Origin: Candidatus Rokuibacteriota bacterium
GTDB taxonomy: Bacteria; Methylomirabilota; Methylomirabilia; Rokubacteriales; CSP1-6
Reading direction: 5' to 3'
NCBI GenBank assembly: GCA_016201645.1
Contig: JACQCL010000136.1
Coordinates: 1 to 7,526 of the forward strand
Length of the DNA stretch: 7,526 bases
The notes under the pieces were generated by a model. That model had not been told where the DNA came from and made no database searches. It saw nothing but the letters and a program-made list of their open reading frames with translations. Within the stretch, counting starts at the first letter, position 1; every line of letters starts with the position of its first letter. Below, piece after piece: positions 5,618 to 7,526 of the stretch. Position numbers and translations under genes: made by a program.

Positions 5618-6370
5618 ATGATCCCGCGGTACGAGGTCATCGGCATCGTCGGGCTCCCCGAGATCAGGCAGGGAGACGACCTCGGGCGGCTGATCGTGGA
5701 AGCCGCTGCCACCCACGCCACGCCCCTCCGGGAGGGAGACCTGCTGGTCGTCACCCAGAAGGTCATCTCGAAGGCCGAGGGACGGGTCGTCCGCCTCGCC
5801 GACGTCATACCGTCACCCGCGGCGCTGGCCATGGCGCAGGCGCTCCGGAGAGACCCGCGGCTGGTCGATCTGATCCTGCGCGAGTCGCGGCGCGTCGTGA
5901 GGATGGACAAAGGACTCCTGATCGTCGAAACCCACCACGGCTGGGTCTGCGCCAACGGCGGCGTGGATCAGTCGAACGTGGATCTGGACTGCGCCGCGCT
6001 GCTGCCGGAAGATCCGGACCGCTCAGCGCAGGGGCTCCGCGAGCGCGTGCTCCAGCTCACGGGGACGGACGTTCCTCTCATCATCTCGGACACGTTCGGC
6101 CGGCCATGGCGGGAAGGGCTCACCAACGTGGCGATCGGCATCGCGGGGCTTCAGCCGATCCAGAGCTACCTGGGGGCCCGGGATCCGGCGGGCCACAGCC
6201 TCCAGGCCACGTTCCTGGCCGTCGCCGACGAGCTGGCGGGGGCCGCCGAGCCCGTCATGGGGAAGCTCAATCGAGTCCCGGCCGTGATCATCCGCGGCCT
6301 GGCCGTGGATCGCGGCGAAGGAACGTCAAAAGCCCTTCTCCGCGATCCCTCGCGCGACCTTTTCCGCTAA
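5618..6370 (+). CDS. cofE: F420-0:gamma-glutamyl ligase, CofE (single domain)
   Basis: GTP-dependent ligase that adds L-glutamate residues to F420-0, giving F420 with a glutamate tail. Signatures over 250 residues: GLPEIRQGDDL (12-22), DLLVVTQKVISKAEGR (41-56), HHGWVCANGGVDQSNVD (106-122), ISDTFGRPWREGLTNVAIG (156-174) and VMGKLNRVPAVIIRGL (213-228). The aspartates at 117 and 158 lie in the conserved metal/nucleotide-binding segments of the family. Length equals the archaeal single-domain enzyme; the roughly 200-residue C-terminal FMN reductase domain of mycobacterial FbiB is absent. The ATG at 5618 has a poor ribosome binding site; the TTG at 5609 has a better-spaced GAGGGG, so three extra residues are possible. 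The next gene begins six bases after the stop. Confidence 0.95.
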   Translation: MIPRYEVIGIVGLPEIRQGDDLGRLIVEAAATHATPLREGDLLVVTQKVISKAEGRVVRLADVIPSPAALAMAQALRRDPRLVDLILRESRRVVRMDKGLLIVETHHGWVCANGGVDQSNVDLDCAALLPEDPDRSAQGLRERVLQLTGTDVPLIISDTFGRPWREGLTNVAIGIAGLQPIQSYLGARDPAGHSLQATFLAVADELAGAAEPVMGKLNRVPAVIIRGLAVDRGEGTSKALLRDPSRDLFR

Positions 6371-6376
6371 GGTATG

Positions 6377-7526
6377 ATGGGGGCCCGGCGAGTGAGGCAC
6401 GTGTCGAGGCGTTCGCTGCTCCTGATCGGGCTGTCGGTGCTGCTCAGCGGCTGTAGCGCGCTGGGCCCGGGGCGATCCCTTTCATCCGACGAGCCCGGAC
6501 TCCCTCACCCGACGCGCGAACTGCTTTCCAACCGCATGCGCCTGATCATCCAGGACCACCGGGCCGCGGACGTGGTCGCCCTCTATCTCTTCGTGGGGGT
6601 CGGCGGCCGCGACGAGGGACCGACGGAACTCGGCTTTTCCCATTTCATGGAGCACATGGTCTTCAAGGGCACGGACACCCAGGGTCCCGGCTTCGTGGAC
6701 CGAGCCGTGGAGGGCGTAGGCGGCAAAACGGACGCGAACACGTCTCTCGACTACACCTTCTACGCCCTCACCGTCCCGACCGCCGAGACCCCCAAGGGGA
6801 TCCGGATTCTGGCGGACATGGTCTTCCGGTCAAAGTTCGATCCCGTGGAGATGGGCCGCGAGCGCGACGTGATCCTCGAGGAAGCGCGGCTCGAGCGCGA
6901 CACCCCGAACACGGCGCTGACGCGAGGGCTCTACGGCCTCGTCTTCAACGAGCATCCGTACGGCCGGCCGTTGCTGGGGACGACCGAAACGCTCAAGGCC
7001 GCCACCCGGGAGACGCTCGTCGCCTACTATAAACGCCACTACGCGCCGGACAACATGACCCTCGTGGTCGTCGGCCCGGTCACGCCTGAGACCGTGCGGG
7101 CCTCGGTCCAGCAAACCTTCGGCCGGATCGCCGCCACCGGTCACCGACGAACGGCCGTCCGGCCCCCCAGCCCTCTGACCGGGAGAATCCGCCGGACCGC
7201 CGAGCGCCCGGAGCAGCAGGCCCATCTGGCGCTCGGATGGCTCGCCCCGCGCTCCGACGACCCCGACAGCTTCGCGGTGGACCTCCTGGCCTCGATCCTC
7301 GGAGGAACGGAGAGTTCCCGCCTGGCCCAGACGCTCCGCGACCGCGACAGGCTCGTCTCGAGCATCACCATGGGCTACACCGCGCTCCAGGGTGCCGGCA
7401 TGCTCAGCATCCGGGCCAAGCTCGAGGCGAAGGACATTGACAAAGTGGAGGCCCTGATCCTGGAGGAGATCGCGCGCGTCCAGGAGAAGGGGGTCACCGA
7501 AGATGAGCGACAGCTTGCCCTGACGT
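6377..7526 (+). CDS. M16-family zinc peptidase, lipoprotein (3' end outside window)
   Basis: Reads open to the window edge (383 codons), so the C terminus is missing. An arginine-rich N terminus (GARRVRHVSRRS), a hydrophobic run (LLLIGLSVLL) and the lipobox LSGC with Cys26 make a type II signal peptide; the mature protein would be membrane-anchored outside the cytoplasm. The inverted zinc motif HFMEH (residues 89-93) has both histidine ligands and the catalytic glutamate. The second ligand glutamate is expected at residue 169 in VILEEARLERD, 76 residues later, as in the family. YYKRHYAPDNMTLVVVG and the start of the second M16 lobe (LLASILGG) follow. AAGG at 6369-6372, overlapping the cofE stop, favours the ATG at 6377 over that at 6374. 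Close spacing implies cotranscription with cofE, but no link to F420 is known. Substrate unknown; general periplasmic peptide turnover is the default guess. Confidence 0.92.
   Translation, partial: MGARRVRHVSRRSLLLIGLSVLLSGCSALGPGRSLSSDEPGLPHPTRELLSNRMRLIIQDHRAADVVALYLFVGVGGRDEGPTELGFSHFMEHMVFKGTDTQGPGFVDRAVEGVGGKTDANTSLDYTFYALTVPTAETPKGIRILADMVFRSKFDPVEMGRERDVILEEARLERDTPNTALTRGLYGLVFNEHPYGRPLLGTTETLKAATRETLVAYYKRHYAPDNMTLVVVGPVTPETVRASVQQTFGRIAATGHRRTAVRPPSPLTGRIRRTAERPEQQAHLALGWLAPRSDDPDSFAVDLLASILGGTESSRLAQTLRDRDRLVSSITMGYTALQGAGMLSIRAKLEAKDIDKVEALILEEIARVQEKGVTEDERQLALT

Noticed and set aside
6377..7526. M16 peptidase as a PqqF-like maturation protease, making the locus a peptide-derived cofactor system
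   Set aside because: No precursor peptide gene or PQQ/mycofactocin radical SAM gene is seen; both radical SAM proteins are clearly CofG and CofH, and lipoprotein M16 enzymes are common housekeeping proteins.

Overview
The window is a compact, very GC-rich stretch in which every supported gene lies on the + strand, with almost no intergenic space. It carries a complete set of core genes for coenzyme F420 (a deazaflavin redox cofactor): cofG, cofH, cofD, cofC and cofE. The FO synthase is split into CofG and CofH rather than fused as in actinobacterial FbiC, and CofE is a single-domain enzyme without the C-terminal reductase of mycobacterial FbiB. The high GC, split FO synthase, HU gene, lipoprotein-type M16 peptidase and GC-rich palindromic repeats fit an uncultured, probably diderm, bacterium of the Rokubacteria/Methylomirabilota or Tectomicrobia kind. 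That placement is inference from gene content, not from a marker gene.

Layout. At 37-477 is a small split-barrel flavin/deazaflavin enzyme of the Rv0121-type F420-dependent PPOX class, a likely user of the cofactor. It overlaps cofG (474-1661) by four bases, and cofG overlaps or abuts cofH (1639-2913). After cofH comes a short gap with a recognisable promoter and a strong Shine-Dalgarno, then an HU-type DNA-binding protein (3001-3288). Next is an unrecognised, GNAT-like gene (about 3275-3943). cofD (3962-4891) and cofC (4888-5595) overlap by four bases, and cofE (5618-6370) follows. The window ends inside a zinc M16-family peptidase with a lipoprotein signal (6377 to beyond the edge), which starts six bases after cofE.

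Two related palindromic repeats (about 3832-3949 and 5531-5599) sit just before cofD and just before cofE. Each is translated as the odd C-terminal tail of the gene ahead of it and supplies that gene's stop codon.

Working together: CofG and CofH make FO from the riboflavin-pathway precursor and tyrosine. CofC activates a three-carbon phospho-acid with GTP, CofD transfers it to FO, and CofE adds glutamates. If this organism uses phosphoenolpyruvate, as mycobacteria do, it also needs a dehydro-F420-0 reductase, and none is visible here. I see no tRNA, rRNA, CRISPR array or insertion sequence. The window looks like a known pathway in an unusual arrangement; the least explained items are the GNAT-like gene and the gene-extending repeats.
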